A stretch of DNA of 50,330 bases from Chryseobacterium sp. 39-10 (GTDB lineage: Bacteria > Bacteroidota > Bacteroidia > Flavobacteriales > Weeksellaceae), in NCBI GenBank assembly GCA_001898255.1, contig MKTK01000038.1:262840-313169 (forward strand), written 5' to 3'. The notes below the pieces were generated by a model. That model was not told the DNA's origin, made no database searches, and was given only the letters and a program-made list of their open reading frames with translations. Below, piece by piece: positions 9,263 through 17,849 of this stretch. Position 1 is the first letter of the stretch. Each line of letters starts with the position of its first letter. A program made the position numbers and the translations under genes.

Positions 9263-10054
9263 ATGCAGTTCCGGGGACAAATCCTAAAAATGACCACCCA
9301 AAATGGAAAACCCATTCAGTATTTCCTGAATTTGTCTCATGATTTAATTGTGATGAACCAACTTGTTGACCACAAAATAAAAATAAAACACATTGGTTAT
9401 GAATGTGTTAATTGCGGAAGCGACGAGAAAATTTACAGAATGGGCTTTTGCAAAAAATGCTTTTTCGAGAGTCCTTATGCCAGTGAAACCATCATTAGAC
9501 CCGAACTTTCTACGGCACATCTCGGCATTGAAGAACGAAATTTAGAAATTGAAAGATCCATACAGCTGCAGCCACACATCGTGTATCTTGCGTATACAGG
9601 CGATGTGAAAGTGGGCGTAACACGCGAATCGCAAATCCCAACCCGATGGATTGATCAAGGCGCTACTTTTGCACTACCTATCGCCAAAACCGAAAACAGA
9701 TACGAAGCCGGAATGATAGAAGTTGCCCTGAAAGAGCATGTTGCCGACAAAACCAACTGGAAGAAAATGTTGGAGGACGACTATGAGGACGATCTGGACT
9801 TGGCCCAGTTCAGGGAGAAAATAAAAAATGATTTTCCGGTCGATTTTCAGAACTTCTACCGCGACAACAATGAAGTGGTTCGGCTCGATTATCCTTACGT
9901 TGCCCCCGAAAAAGTAACTTCTTTTACATTAGATAAGAACCCCAATTTCGAAGGTGTTCTGAAAGGAATCAAAGGGCAGTATCTTGCTTTTGAAGGTGGA
10001 CATTTCCTGAATGTAAGAGGACATGAAGGATACGTGATTGAGTTGGAAATTTGA
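9263..10054 (+). CDS. DUF2797 family zinc-ribbon-like protein
   Basis: A 263-residue protein. I chose the ATG at 9263 (MQFRGQILKM) because family members start there and the promoter-like box lies 14 bp upstream; an upstream in-frame ATG at 9146 would add 39 atypical residues. Four cysteines in two CxxC pairs (YECVNCGSD and GFCKKCFFES) probably bind zinc. A GIY-YIG-like segment follows (HIVYLAYTGDVKVGVTRESQIPTRWIDQGA). DUF2797 function is unknown; a nucleic-acid role is plausible. The AsmA-like gene starts 16 bp downstream, so the two are likely co-transcribed. Confidence 0.85.
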   Translation: MQFRGQILKMTTQNGKPIQYFLNLSHDLIVMNQLVDHKIKIKHIGYECVNCGSDEKIYRMGFCKKCFFESPYASETIIRPELSTAHLGIEERNLEIERSIQLQPHIVYLAYTGDVKVGVTRESQIPTRWIDQGATFALPIAKTENRYEAGMIEVALKEHVADKTNWKKMLEDDYEDDLDLAQFREKIKNDFPVDFQNFYRDNNEVVRLDYPYVAPEKVTSFTLDKNPNFEGVLKGIKGQYLAFEGGHFLNVRGHEGYVIELEI

Positions 10055-10070
10055 AATGCATTTTTTTTAA

Positions 10071-12686
10071 ATGAAGAAGCACCACCTAAAAACTTTCACC
10101 ATTATTGCAGGATGTCTCTTCTTGCTGCTGCTGATCGCCAATTTCGGGCTTAACTTCTGGCTGAGAAACAAACTCCCCGATTTCCTGAAAAACAATTCCG
10201 ACTATATTGTATCCTACAAAACACTGCGCGTCGATTTGGGAACCGGCAATATCTTCAGCACCGGCATCTCTGTCAACAACAAAAACCCCCAGAACCAAGA
10301 CATAGTAGGTCTTCAGGGAACCATTGACACTTTATCGGTTTCGCGGTTCGGGATGTTTGATGCTGTATTTCGAAATAAAATCAGCAGCTCCCAAATCTTG
10401 CTGAAAAACCCCGACCTGAATGTCATCTTACCAAAACCACAGTCGCCGAAAAGCGATAAAAAGCAGAATTATTTGGGCTTTGAAGATATTCAGATTAGTA
10501 ACGGGAAAATCAGAGTTTTTCGCTTTAACAAACAAAAATTCTTTTCGGCAACCGATCTCACCATTAAAGTGAACAACCTGAGAATGACAGAAGAATCAGT
10601 CGATCAGCAATTACCCGTGGTTTTTGACGAATACGAAATCTTTGGAAGTCATTTTTTCTTTCGTCCCGATAATCTTTATGCCATTACAGCAAAAAAGATT
10701 TCCACTAAAAATCAACAGATGAATATTCGGGATTTGGTAGTGACGCCGCTCCTTTCTATCCGTGATTTTAATCATTTTTATCCCACCAACAAAAACCTGA
10801 TCCATTTTAAAACCTCGGAAATTGATTTTAAAAATGTTTCGCTTAATGACAAGAAAATCACCCTCTCCGATCTCCGTTTAGAAAATCCTGAGCTAAAGCT
10901 ATACAACGCACGATCCAAATCTCTGTCGAAGAAAAAGGAATTGTCAATTGAAGCACAAATTGAAAATTTGCAGCTCAACAGGGCCAAAATCCTTATTCAA
11001 AATCCGGATCAGACGACAAAGTTTTCTGCAGAAAACCTGAATACACATATCAGCGAACTGATGGTGAATGGCGAAACCGTGAAATCGGTGATTCCTTTTC
11101 AATACAAGCATTTCACTGTTTCAGGAAAGCATTTTCAATACAAAACAGCTACCGAACATATCCAGATTTCTTCCATTGCCGCACATCCACAATCGCTTGA
11201 TGTCATCAATCTTAGCGTGAAACCCATTCATTCATCACCACAAAAAACAGCACTTGATGTTTTTGTGCCCCATATTAATCTGAAGCTGAACCAATGGAAA
11301 TTTTCTAACCATCAACTAACACTGGATGCAGAGCACTTGGTGATCGATCGGTTGAACGGAAAAATTACGACCGTTAAAAACCGTCAAAAAAAGAAAACTG
11401 AATACCGTGGAATTCACTTTCCGCTGCTGATACGAAACATAGAGCTCAGAAACTCCAACCTGACCATCGACCAGGAGAATCGTCCGATTGTGCTGAATGA
11501 TCTCAACGCAAAAATTCAAAATCTGGAAATGAACGAGCAGACGGTAAAGGGAACTCTGCCCTTTAAAACAGATAACTATTCCTTATCGACCAAGAATTTC
11601 AGTTACCGGATTGATCAATTTTACCAGCTGAAAATCGCATCATTTGCGCAGACTAAAAACTCATTCAATATCGCAGATCTTTCCTTAAAACCCACCGTAT
11701 CTCGTTCACAATTTATACGTATGATTCCGGTGGAAAAAGATTTGTACACCATTAGTGTAAAGGAAGTTGCCGCAAAAGGGAATTGGGATTTTATCGGTCA
11801 GAAATCTGTGAATGCGTCGAGTGTTTTAATTAATGGTTTGAATGCCAATATTTTTCGAAGCAAAATTCCGAAAGACAACAAGAAGGAAAAACCGCTATAT
11901 TCCAGCTTATTACGCTCGATAAAATTTCCGTTGTACATTCAGCATTTCGATGTGAAAAATTCGGAATTGGTGTACGAGGAAGACACCAAAAAAAGTGATG
12001 GCCCGGGAAAACTTATTTTTGGAAACTTCAACCTTAACGCCAGAAACATTAACTCTGGAAAGATGAAAGGAAAACCAACCGCTGTGCCCATCACCATCAA
12101 TTGTCGTTTTATGAATGCTTCTCCCATGCACGTGAACTGGAGTTTTGACACGGCGCAACACAATGATGCATTCACGATCTCGGGCAGTGTGGGTGATTTA
12201 CCGGCGCCAAGGATAAACCCTTTTATTGAACCTTATTTAAAGATTCGTGCAACGGGAGAAATTTCTCAATTGTTGTTCAATTTTAAAGGAAACAAACAAG
12301 GACTGAATGGCACGCTGCATATGAAACACGAAAACCTGAAAGTGGTGCTACTTAAAAAAGACGGCAAAAAAAACAATGTTCTTTCGGCGGTAGCAAACAT
12401 TTTTGTGAAATCCAACTCGGGACAATATCCTGAGTCAGTTAGTGTAGATCATGTTGAGCGAGACCCTTCACGATCGTTCTTTAATCTCTTTTGGAAAGGA
12501 ATTGAAGAAGGGTTGAAGAAAACCTTGCTGGGTAAAAATATTGATAAAACTGAAAAAGCAGTAAAAAACACCATTCAAAATGCCCAGTCACTTATTGCTA
12601 AAGGCAAAAGCGAACTCACTAAAAAGGAAACAGCCGGCAATAAAAGATCAATGAAAAAACGGCAGCACAAAGCAACCAATAAGTAA
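10071..12686 (+). CDS. Large AsmA/DUF748-like envelope protein
   Basis: An 871-residue protein with one N-terminal membrane anchor (residues 9-32, TIIAGCLFLLLLIANFGLNFWL) and a long periplasmic region of repeated beta-rich modules. Blocks such as LRNIELRNSNLTIDQENRPIVLNDLNAKI recur in similar form several times, as in AsmA/DUF748 proteins, which are thought to bridge inner and outer membrane and move phospholipid. The C-terminal FFNLFWKGIEEGLKKTLLG segment is also typical. The last ~40 residues are very basic (Lys/Arg/Gln). The transport role is inferred from the superfamily; no function has been assigned to this subgroup that I can name. Confidence 0.72.
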   Translation: MKKHHLKTFTIIAGCLFLLLLIANFGLNFWLRNKLPDFLKNNSDYIVSYKTLRVDLGTGNIFSTGISVNNKNPQNQDIVGLQGTIDTLSVSRFGMFDAVFRNKISSSQILLKNPDLNVILPKPQSPKSDKKQNYLGFEDIQISNGKIRVFRFNKQKFFSATDLTIKVNNLRMTEESVDQQLPVVFDEYEIFGSHFFFRPDNLYAITAKKISTKNQQMNIRDLVVTPLLSIRDFNHFYPTNKNLIHFKTSEIDFKNVSLNDKKITLSDLRLENPELKLYNARSKSLSKKKELSIEAQIENLQLNRAKILIQNPDQTTKFSAENLNTHISELMVNGETVKSVIPFQYKHFTVSGKHFQYKTATEHIQISSIAAHPQSLDVINLSVKPIHSSPQKTALDVFVPHINLKLNQWKFSNHQLTLDAEHLVIDRLNGKITTVKNRQKKKTEYRGIHFPLLIRNIELRNSNLTIDQENRPIVLNDLNAKIQNLEMNEQTVKGTLPFKTDNYSLSTKNFSYRIDQFYQLKIASFAQTKNSFNIADLSLKPTVSRSQFIRMIPVEKDLYTISVKEVAAKGNWDFIGQKSVNASSVLINGLNANIFRSKIPKDNKKEKPLYSSLLRSIKFPLYIQHFDVKNSELVYEEDTKKSDGPGKLIFGNFNLNARNINSGKMKGKPTAVPITINCRFMNASPMHVNWSFDTAQHNDAFTISGSVGDLPAPRINPFIEPYLKIRATGEISQLLFNFKGNKQGLNGTLHMKHENLKVVLLKKDGKKNNVLSAVANIFVKSNSGQYPESVSVDHVERDPSRSFFNLFWKGIEEGLKKTLLGKNIDKTEKAVKNTIQNAQSLIAKGKSELTKKETAGNKRSMKKRQHKATNK

Positions 12687-12717
12687 AAAATCTCCTTTTG
12701 GTGAATTCAGTATTCGG

Positions 12718-13059
12718 CTATTCCAGGTTGTAGTCTTCGGATTCGTCCACTGGGATACTTCGCAAAAAGTTATCGAATTCCGACCCATCATAATTGCTTT
12801 CTGCACCATACGCATCGATTATCATCCCCAAGTTTCCGTCATTATCTTGAATAACGTACAACACCGCATTATCGTCTGCGCTGCTGTCTCCTTCAAAACG
12901 ATAAGATTTGCGAACGACCAAATCTTCAGGTTGATACACCTTGGAGCGATCTCCCAGCTGCATTTGCGCAGCATCATTCATTCGGAATTCTTCTGTAATT
13001 CCTCTGCTGTTTAGCACAGCAATAACCTGCGAAAGTGTTTTCATGTTATGGGCAGACAT
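12718..13059 (-). CDS. Small conserved protein often labelled phosphoribosylpyrophosphate synthetase
   Basis: A 113-residue soluble protein. Its core (TLSQVIAVLNSRGITEEF, LVVRKSYRFEGDSSADDNAVLYVIQ and GMIIDAYGAES) matches a small Bacteroidota family that databases often call phosphoribosylpyrophosphate synthetase. It has none of the PRPP synthase motifs and is a third of that enzyme's length, so the usual name is very likely wrong. Function unknown. The start may be the ATG at 13059 or the in-frame ATG five codons later (MKTLSQ). Convergent with the AsmA-like gene, with no clear terminator between them. Confidence 0.75.
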   Translation of the reverse strand: MSAHNMKTLSQVIAVLNSRGITEEFRMNDAAQMQLGDRSKVYQPEDLVVRKSYRFEGDSSADDNAVLYVIQDNDGNLGMIIDAYGAESNYDGSEFDNFLRSIPVDESEDYNLE

Positions 13060-13672
13060 CTTTTTACTATTTTAAGGATTGAAAGTTAAAGGTAAGAAAA
13101 ATATACTATACCTTGAAAAAAGATGTTTTACAATGCTTTAATGATGCATCAATACTTCCCAAAATAACGATAATATTAAGTACAGTTAGCGAACACCCAT
13201 TCTATAAAATAAGTACAAGTTTTAAAATGATTCTAAAATAACATTTATGCTATATTTCAGCAAATTTTAACACTTTTTCATGAATGCCACTTCTTGTCAG
13301 AAATGTTTCAAGAATAATTTTTCATTAGCAATTTAATTTTCAACTACCTGTGAGCACAAAAATAAATCCACGAGAACGAGCAATCAATTTTTTAAACATC
13401 AACATCGTTTAAACCTTCTATATGAAATTTTTAATTGTAACCAATAAACGAATCCTAGTGGATAAACATTTATTCCTAAAGCAGACATTTTACAAAATCT
13501 GAAAATCATTTTAATTTGTATAAATGCTGAGAATGGAAAACCTGATGAAGAAGACTTTATCAATCCATAGTCAGGAAGCTTAATGGAGCATGTTTACCAA
13601 GATATCCGAGGATTTTATTGATAACCTATTTAATAACACTAATAACCTTATCTCTTGCTATTGTTAAAATTA
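13060..13672. other. Gene-free stretch, possibly with decayed coding sequence
   Basis: About 610 bp of AT-rich DNA with no ORF above 30 codons. Short open pieces on the plus strand look protein-like: from GTG 13350 (MSTKINPRERAINFLN) and from ATG 13422 (MKFLIVTNKRILVDKHLFLKQTFYKI) in one frame, then in another frame around 13503-13615 (INAENGKPDEEDFINP, a stop, then SLMEHVYQDIRGFY). They may be remains of a dead gene or chance. No RNA gene or repeat is recognised here. Confidence 0.35.
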
Positions 13673-13708
13673 AAAACCCTCTGAAATCATAATGATTCAG
13701 AGGGTTTT
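13673..13708 (-). terminator. Terminator of the tRNA operon
   Basis: A long inverted repeat, AAAACCCTCTGAA / TTCAGAGGGTTTT (13 bp) with a small inner hairpin, ending in a T-run on the minus strand. It sits 4 bp beyond the end of tRNA-Leu(TAA). Confidence 0.85.
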
Positions 13709-13711
13709 AAG

Positions 13712-13795
13712 TACCTCGGACGGGACTTGAACCCGTACGTCCTTGCGGACACAGGATTTTAAGTCCTGCGTGTCTACCAGTTCCACCACCAAGGC
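13712..13795 (-). tRNA. tRNA-Leu (anticodon TAA)
   Basis: 84 nt. Acceptor stem GCCTTGG pairs with CCGAGGT (two G-T pairs), discriminator A. The anticodon loop CTTAAAA gives TAA. It has a long variable arm (class II) and T-loop GGTTCAAGTCC. CCA is not encoded. Third in a three-tRNA transcript. Confidence 0.96.
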
Positions 13796-13807
13796 AGGTA
13801 GAAAATG

Positions 13808-13880
<73 letters not shown>

Positions 13881-13889
13881 AGTTTTTGG

Positions 13890-13971
13890 TGCGGATGAAG
13901 GGACTCGAACCCCCACGCCTCACGGCACCAGATCCTAAGTCTGGCGTGGCTACCAATTACACCACATCCGC
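13890..13971 (-). tRNA. tRNA-Leu (anticodon TAG)
   Basis: 82 nt. Acceptor stem GCGGATG / CATCCGC, anticodon loop CTTAGGA (TAG), class II variable arm (TGCCGTGAGGCGT), T arm GGGGTTCGAGTCCC, discriminator A. CCA is not encoded. First gene of the tRNA transcript. Confidence 0.97.
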
Positions 13972-14002
13972 TAATGAACACTGTTCTCTTTTTTAGTGAG
14001 TG

Positions 14003-14034
14003 CAAATATAAACACTTTTTTCGTTTCAGGCAAA
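14003..14034 (-). promoter_or_regulatory. Promoter of the tRNA operon
   Basis: On the minus strand TTTG (14034-14031), 20 nt, then TATATTTG (14010-14003): a full Bacteroidota -33/-7 pair. The predicted start is about 25-30 nt upstream of tRNA-Leu(TAG). Confidence 0.75.
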
Positions 14035-14090
14035 GAAATTCAATAAAAAATATTTCCAAAAAATACCGACGCATTTTATTATCTCTTCCG

Positions 14091-14106
14091 AATTTCTTAC
14101 TTTTAC
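14091..14106 (+). promoter_or_regulatory. Putative promoter box of the DUF3127 gene
   Basis: AATTTCTTACTTTTAC, identical to the box before the DUF2797 gene. It contains TACTTTTA as a -7-like element, 18 bp before the ATG at 14125. Confidence 0.45.
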
Positions 14107-14124
14107 ATCCTTAACAATTTTGAA

Positions 14125-14502
14125 ATGGAATTACAGGGAACAGTAAAGAAAATATCTGAAGTGATGACTTTTGCAAGCGGATTTCAGAAAAGAGAAATGG
14201 TGCTAACCACAGAGGAACAATACCCGCAACCCATCAACATAGAATTTCTACAAGAAAAAAGCGACTTGCTGAATACGCTGAAAGAAGGCGACAAAGTGAA
14301 AGTAGCCATTAACCTTAGGGGAAGGGAATGGACCTCACCACAAGGTGAAGTGAAATACTTTAATTCGATTACTGGGTGGCGTGTGGAAAAATTAGATGGC
14401 GCTTCACAATTCAATGAACCAACAGAAGCAAAACCCGCAGCGCCGGCAACTGAATCTAAAACCGATGTTTTTGAGGAGGATGAAGACGATCTGCCTTTCT
14501 AA
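14125..14502 (+). CDS. DUF3127 family OB-fold-like protein
   Basis: A 125-residue protein. The first ~90 residues (MELQGTVKKISEV through TSPQGEVKYFNSITGWRVEKL) match DUF3127, a small beta-barrel family of Bacteroidota related in appearance to single-stranded-DNA-binding folds. A low-complexity Ala/Pro/Glu linker leads to an acidic tip, EEDEDDLPF. That tip resembles the C-terminal acidic tail of SSB, which recruits replication and repair proteins. Nucleic-acid binding is inferred. aat follows after 55 bp. Confidence 0.82.
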   Translation: MELQGTVKKISEVMTFASGFQKREMVLTTEEQYPQPINIEFLQEKSDLLNTLKEGDKVKVAINLRGREWTSPQGEVKYFNSITGWRVEKLDGASQFNEPTEAKPAAPATESKTDVFEEDEDDLPF

Positions 14503-14544
14503 AATAAAGAAAACAAAATAATAAATCCTGCTGAAAAGTGGGAT

Positions 14545-14552
14545 TTCTTTTG
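14545..14552 (+). promoter_or_regulatory. Possible -7 box of aat
   Basis: TTCTTTTG differs from TAnnTTTG at one fixed position and ends 6 nt before the aat ATG. A weak stem (AAATCC / GGATTT) ends just before it. If used, the mRNA would be almost leaderless. Confidence 0.3.
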
Positions 14553-14557
14553 CAACA

Positions 14558-15208
14558 ATGATACTCCTCGATCCGTTTGACATTTATTTTCCCGATCCTT
14601 TGCTTCTGGATTCCGATTCGGGTTTGGTGGCCATGGGCGGAGATTTGTCTCCACAACGCTTATGGTTTGCTTACTGTTTGGGCATTTTCCCATGGTCGAA
14701 CCCAGACGAGGAACTGCTTTGGTGGTGTCCCGATCCTAGATTTGTATTGTTTCCTGAAAAACTGAAGGTTTCTAAATCGATGAAAAAAATACTGCGAGAT
14801 AACATCTTCACTTTCACCGAAAACAATGCATTTCGCCAAGTAATGGACGCCTGCAAAAATGCATCGCGAAAAGCCCAGGACGGCACGTGGATTACGGACG
14901 AACTGATTGATTCTTTTGAAATCCTTCATCAACATGGCCATGCAAAAAGTTTTGAGGTTTGGCAAAATAAAGAATTGGTGGGCGGTTTCTATGGATTGAA
15001 AATCGGGAATATCTTTTGCGGCGAAAGCATGTTTGCGCACGTGAGTAATGCTTCCAAGGCAGCTTTCATTCATTTTGTTGAAGTGCACCCAGAAATTAAA
15101 TTGATCGATTGCCAAATTCACTCTCCCCATTTAGAATCACTTGGCGCAGAAATGATTTCTAAAAAAGAATTTTTACAACAACTCAAAAGCCAGGTGAATG
15201 AATACTGA
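14558..15208 (+). CDS. aat: Leucyl/phenylalanyl-tRNA-protein transferase
   Basis: Transfers Leu or Phe from aminoacyl-tRNA to proteins with N-terminal Lys or Arg, marking them for ClpAP (the N-end rule). It has 216 residues, normal for the family. Conserved blocks seen are GLVAMGGDLSPQRLWFAYCLGIFPW, LWWCPDPRFVLFP, and GGFYGLKIGNIFCGESMFAHVSNASKAAF near residue 147. The stop overlaps the next gene's start by 11 bp, so the two are translationally coupled. It acts in the cytoplasm. Confidence 0.96.
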   Translation: MILLDPFDIYFPDPLLLDSDSGLVAMGGDLSPQRLWFAYCLGIFPWSNPDEELLWWCPDPRFVLFPEKLKVSKSMKKILRDNIFTFTENNAFRQVMDACKNASRKAQDGTWITDELIDSFEILHQHGHAKSFEVWQNKELVGGFYGLKIGNIFCGESMFAHVSNASKAAFIHFVEVHPEIKLIDCQIHSPHLESLGAEMISKKEFLQQLKSQVNEY

Positions 15209-16136
15209 AAAAGAAAAATGGATTCTTCTTATACTTCTTTCCGTCATTTGGGGTTCATCATTCATCCTGATCAAAAAGTCGCTGGAGCATTTCAACCCTT
15301 ATGAAGTAGGTGCATTGCGGGTGCTGATTGCAGGAATTGTTTTGTTTCCGTTAGCATTTTTAAAAAGACACCAGTTTCCCAGAAAGCACACCAAATGGCT
15401 TATTGTAGCTGGGATAACCGGCAACTTCATCCCCATGTTTCTATTCCCTATTGCGGAAACCAAAATCAGCAGCAGCATTGCCGGAATCATCAACTCTATG
15501 ATGCCTATTTTCGTTATCCTAGTTGGCTCCTTACTTTGGAAATTCAAGAGTACAAAGCGACAGTTGATAGGTGTTGGGATTAGTTTTACCGGCGCATGCA
15601 TCCTTGCGTTGTCGGGTGGCGAAAGTGGCAATTTAAAATTAGTTCCTATTTTCCTGCTGCTCTTGGCAACGCTTTTCTATGCTATTAATTCCACCACCGT
15701 TAAAGCAAAATTGAGCGACATTCCTGCCAAGGTTTTATCGGCCTACATTTTTTCGTTTGTGCTTTTCTTGCCGTCGTTGGTTGCACTCATCTTAACAGGA
15801 TTCTTCCAGAATTTCCAAGCTGATGAAAGCTTTTTTGTGGGACTTGGTTTTGTGAGTCTCCTTTCCATTTTCGGAACAGGATTAGCCATGATGCTCAATT
15901 ACCGCTTGCTAAGCATTTCCACCCCGCTATTTGCATCAACCGTAACCTTACTTATGCCGATTGTTGCCGTTATATGGGGAGTGCTCGATCATGAGAAACT
16001 CACCTTTTTACAAATCGTTGGCGGTGTCATCATCATCGCTGGACTAATATTTTTGCGAGCAAAACCGACTGCTATAAAAGAAAAAACTGCAGTGCCCAGA
16101 GACCTTGCAGTTCGAAATAAATCTAATAAAAAGTAA
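15198..16136 (+). CDS. EamA/DMT family transporter
   Basis: A 312-residue inner-membrane protein with about ten hydrophobic helices arranged as two EamA repeats. The first starts ILLILLSVIWGSSFILIKKSL; the second starts near residue 150 (LVPIFLLLLATLFYAINSTTVKA). These are drug/metabolite transporters, often amino-acid or metabolite exporters. The substrate cannot be read from sequence. Overlaps aat by 11 bp, so probably co-transcribed with it; the C-terminal tail is basic and cytoplasmic. Confidence 0.88.
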   Translation: MNTEKEKWILLILLSVIWGSSFILIKKSLEHFNPYEVGALRVLIAGIVLFPLAFLKRHQFPRKHTKWLIVAGITGNFIPMFLFPIAETKISSSIAGIINSMMPIFVILVGSLLWKFKSTKRQLIGVGISFTGACILALSGGESGNLKLVPIFLLLLATLFYAINSTTVKAKLSDIPAKVLSAYIFSFVLFLPSLVALILTGFFQNFQADESFFVGLGFVSLLSIFGTGLAMMLNYRLLSISTPLFASTVTLLMPIVAVIWGVLDHEKLTFLQIVGGVIIIAGLIFLRAKPTAIKEKTAVPRDLAVRNKSNKK

Positions 16137-16241
16137 AAATGAAAGGCGACAAAGATATATAAAAACTTTAATGTAATACAAATTTTTATTTAAATTTTTT
16201 AAATAATTCCTTAAACAACAATTACTCCGTAAGAAATTTCT

Positions 16242-16249
16242 TAAATTTG
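16242..16249 (+). promoter_or_regulatory. -7 promoter box of the CBS-nadK operon
   Basis: TAAATTTG matches TAnnTTTG exactly and ends only 5 nt before the ATG at 16254. The predicted transcript starts at or within 1 nt of the start codon (leaderless). No clear -33 TTG is visible. Confidence 0.55.
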
Positions 16250-16253
16250 GCTA

Positions 16254-16907
16254 ATGTTTATCAAAGAATATATTTCTAAAGATTTTCCTGCTTTTAATAC
16301 CAGCGATTCTATTGAAGAAGCCAATGAAGTGGCTAAGGAATTTGGCTATTCTCACGTTTTTGTAAAAAAGAAGGGCATTTACCAAGGAGCGATCAGCCAA
16401 TCTTTTCTGGAAGATAGCGCAGAGGGAAATTTAGGATCATTGGCGATGCACTTTGAAAAATTTGCCATTTTAGATGACGGCAATATTTTGGATTCCATTA
16501 AGCTCTTTCATACTTTTAATGCCAACGTTGTTCCCGTCATCACCAAGGATGAAAAATACAGTGGCTACTTGTCTTGCGACGATATATTTAATGAGTTTTC
16601 AAAATACCCATTATTTTCGGAAAGTGGAGCGCTGCTGGTGGTTCAGATCAATGAAAAAAATTATTCAATGACGGAAATCTGCAAAATTGTAGAATCCAAC
16701 AACGCTAAAATTTATGGATGCTACATCAGTTCAATTGCAGATGGCGACATCCAGGTTACCCTGAAAATAAGCAACGAGAACCTAAGCTCTATCGATGAAA
16801 CTTTTGAAAGATACGGCTACAACGTTGTTCATAAGTATTATAACGACGAAAAAGAAGAACTTCTAAAAGACCGATTCGGTTTCTTCCAGAAATACCTTGA
16901 ATTTTAA
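16254..16907 (+). CDS. CBS domain protein
   Basis: A 217-residue soluble protein. Residues 1-120 form two CBS repeats (MFIKEYISKDFPAFNTSDSIEEANEVAKEFGYSHVFV and later GNILDSIKLFHTFNANVVPVITKDEKYSGYLSCDDIFNEF); such pairs usually bind adenine nucleotides. The rest (residues 128-217) is an ACT-like fold judged from LLVVQINEKNYSMTEICKIVESNNAKIYGCYISS. It ends 3 bp before nadK. This CBS-NAD kinase pairing is common in flavobacteria and suggests nucleotide sensing linked to NADP supply, which is inference. Confidence 0.87.
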   Translation: MFIKEYISKDFPAFNTSDSIEEANEVAKEFGYSHVFVKKKGIYQGAISQSFLEDSAEGNLGSLAMHFEKFAILDDGNILDSIKLFHTFNANVVPVITKDEKYSGYLSCDDIFNEFSKYPLFSESGALLVVQINEKNYSMTEICKIVESNNAKIYGCYISSIADGDIQVTLKISNENLSSIDETFERYGYNVVHKYYNDEKEELLKDRFGFFQKYLEF

Positions 16908-16910
16908 CTG

Positions 16911-17774
16911 ATGAAAGCGGCCATATACACCCAGAAAAACGATCTCGATACCTTCCTTTATCTGAGCAAATTTGTTTCGGAACTGGAAAAAAGAGGTGTC
17001 GAATCCATCCTTTACCAACAGATGGCGGATGCGATGCAGTTTTCAAAAGTCTTCGACACCTTTGCGGCAAAAGACGATCTAAAAAGAAAGAAGGTGGACT
17101 TGTTTTTCACCTTTGGAGGCGATGGCACCATTGTCAACTCGCTTCTCTTTGTTCAGGATTTGGAAATTCCTGTGGTGGGTGTTAATACTGGAAGACTCGG
17201 CTTTTTGGCAAGCTTCAGCAAAGAAGAAGTATTTGTTGAGCTGGACGACATCATTCGGGGCTCAGTGGTCATCAGTAAAAGATCTGTTATAGAGCTTGTT
17301 TCGCCAAAGGGAGTGTTTTTTCCCTACGCATTGAATGATGTATCCATCTCCCGAAAAGAAACAACAGCGATGATTACGGTGGAATCTTATATCAATGGTG
17401 AATTTCTGAATATTTTCTGGGGCGATGGAGTGATTATTTCAACACCCACTGGCTCTACCGCTTATTCACTGAGTTGTGGCGGACCAATCATTACACCGAA
17501 CAATGCCAACTTTGCCATTACACCTATTGCACCGCACAATTTAAATGTGCGTCCACTGATTGTAAATGACGACGTGGAAATTCGGCTTAAGGTAAAAAGC
17601 AGGGTTTCAGAGTATTCACTTTCCTTAGACTCGCGTCTATTTCACATGCCCATCGACGTGGAAATGACCTTCAGAAAAGCACCATTTAAAATCTCATTGG
17701 TTCACCCCAATAACCTGAGTTTTTATGAAACCATCCGTCAAAAACTACTTTGGGGAAATGACAAACGTAACTAA
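16911..17774 (+). CDS. nadK: NAD kinase
   Basis: Phosphorylates NAD to NADP in the cytoplasm. It has 287 residues. The catalytic GGDGT motif is at residues 69-73, followed by VGVNTGRLGFLA. The second conserved block (GDGVIISTPTGSTAYSLSCGGPIITP) binds NAD. In the usual flavobacterial order, bamA-related genes or uppS follow; here the next gene is the aldolase. Second gene of the CBS-nadK operon. Confidence 0.97.
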   Translation: MKAAIYTQKNDLDTFLYLSKFVSELEKRGVESILYQQMADAMQFSKVFDTFAAKDDLKRKKVDLFFTFGGDGTIVNSLLFVQDLEIPVVGVNTGRLGFLASFSKEEVFVELDDIIRGSVVISKRSVIELVSPKGVFFPYALNDVSISRKETTAMITVESYINGEFLNIFWGDGVIISTPTGSTAYSLSCGGPIITPNNANFAITPIAPHNLNVRPLIVNDDVEIRLKVKSRVSEYSLSLDSRLFHMPIDVEMTFRKAPFKISLVHPNNLSFYETIRQKLLWGNDKRN

Positions 17775-17795
17775 GGAAATTTCGCGGAAAAACCG

Positions 17796-17803
17796 TACCT
17801 TTA
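17796..17803 (+). promoter_or_regulatory. Putative -7 box of the aldolase gene
   Basis: TACCTTTA, one base from TAnnTTTG and followed by C, like the variant boxes before the DUF2797 and DUF3127 genes. It lies 46 bp before the ATG at 17850. Confidence 0.35.
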
Positions 17804-17849
17804 CGTTGCCAAAAAAAGAAAAAATTTAAACTCTTAAAAAATATTTATC

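Noticed and set aside
13524-13583. Small ORF MLRMENLMKKTLSIHSQEA as a possible leader peptide.
   Set aside because: Only 19 codons, no maturation genes nearby, and it overlaps the possible decayed coding frame.
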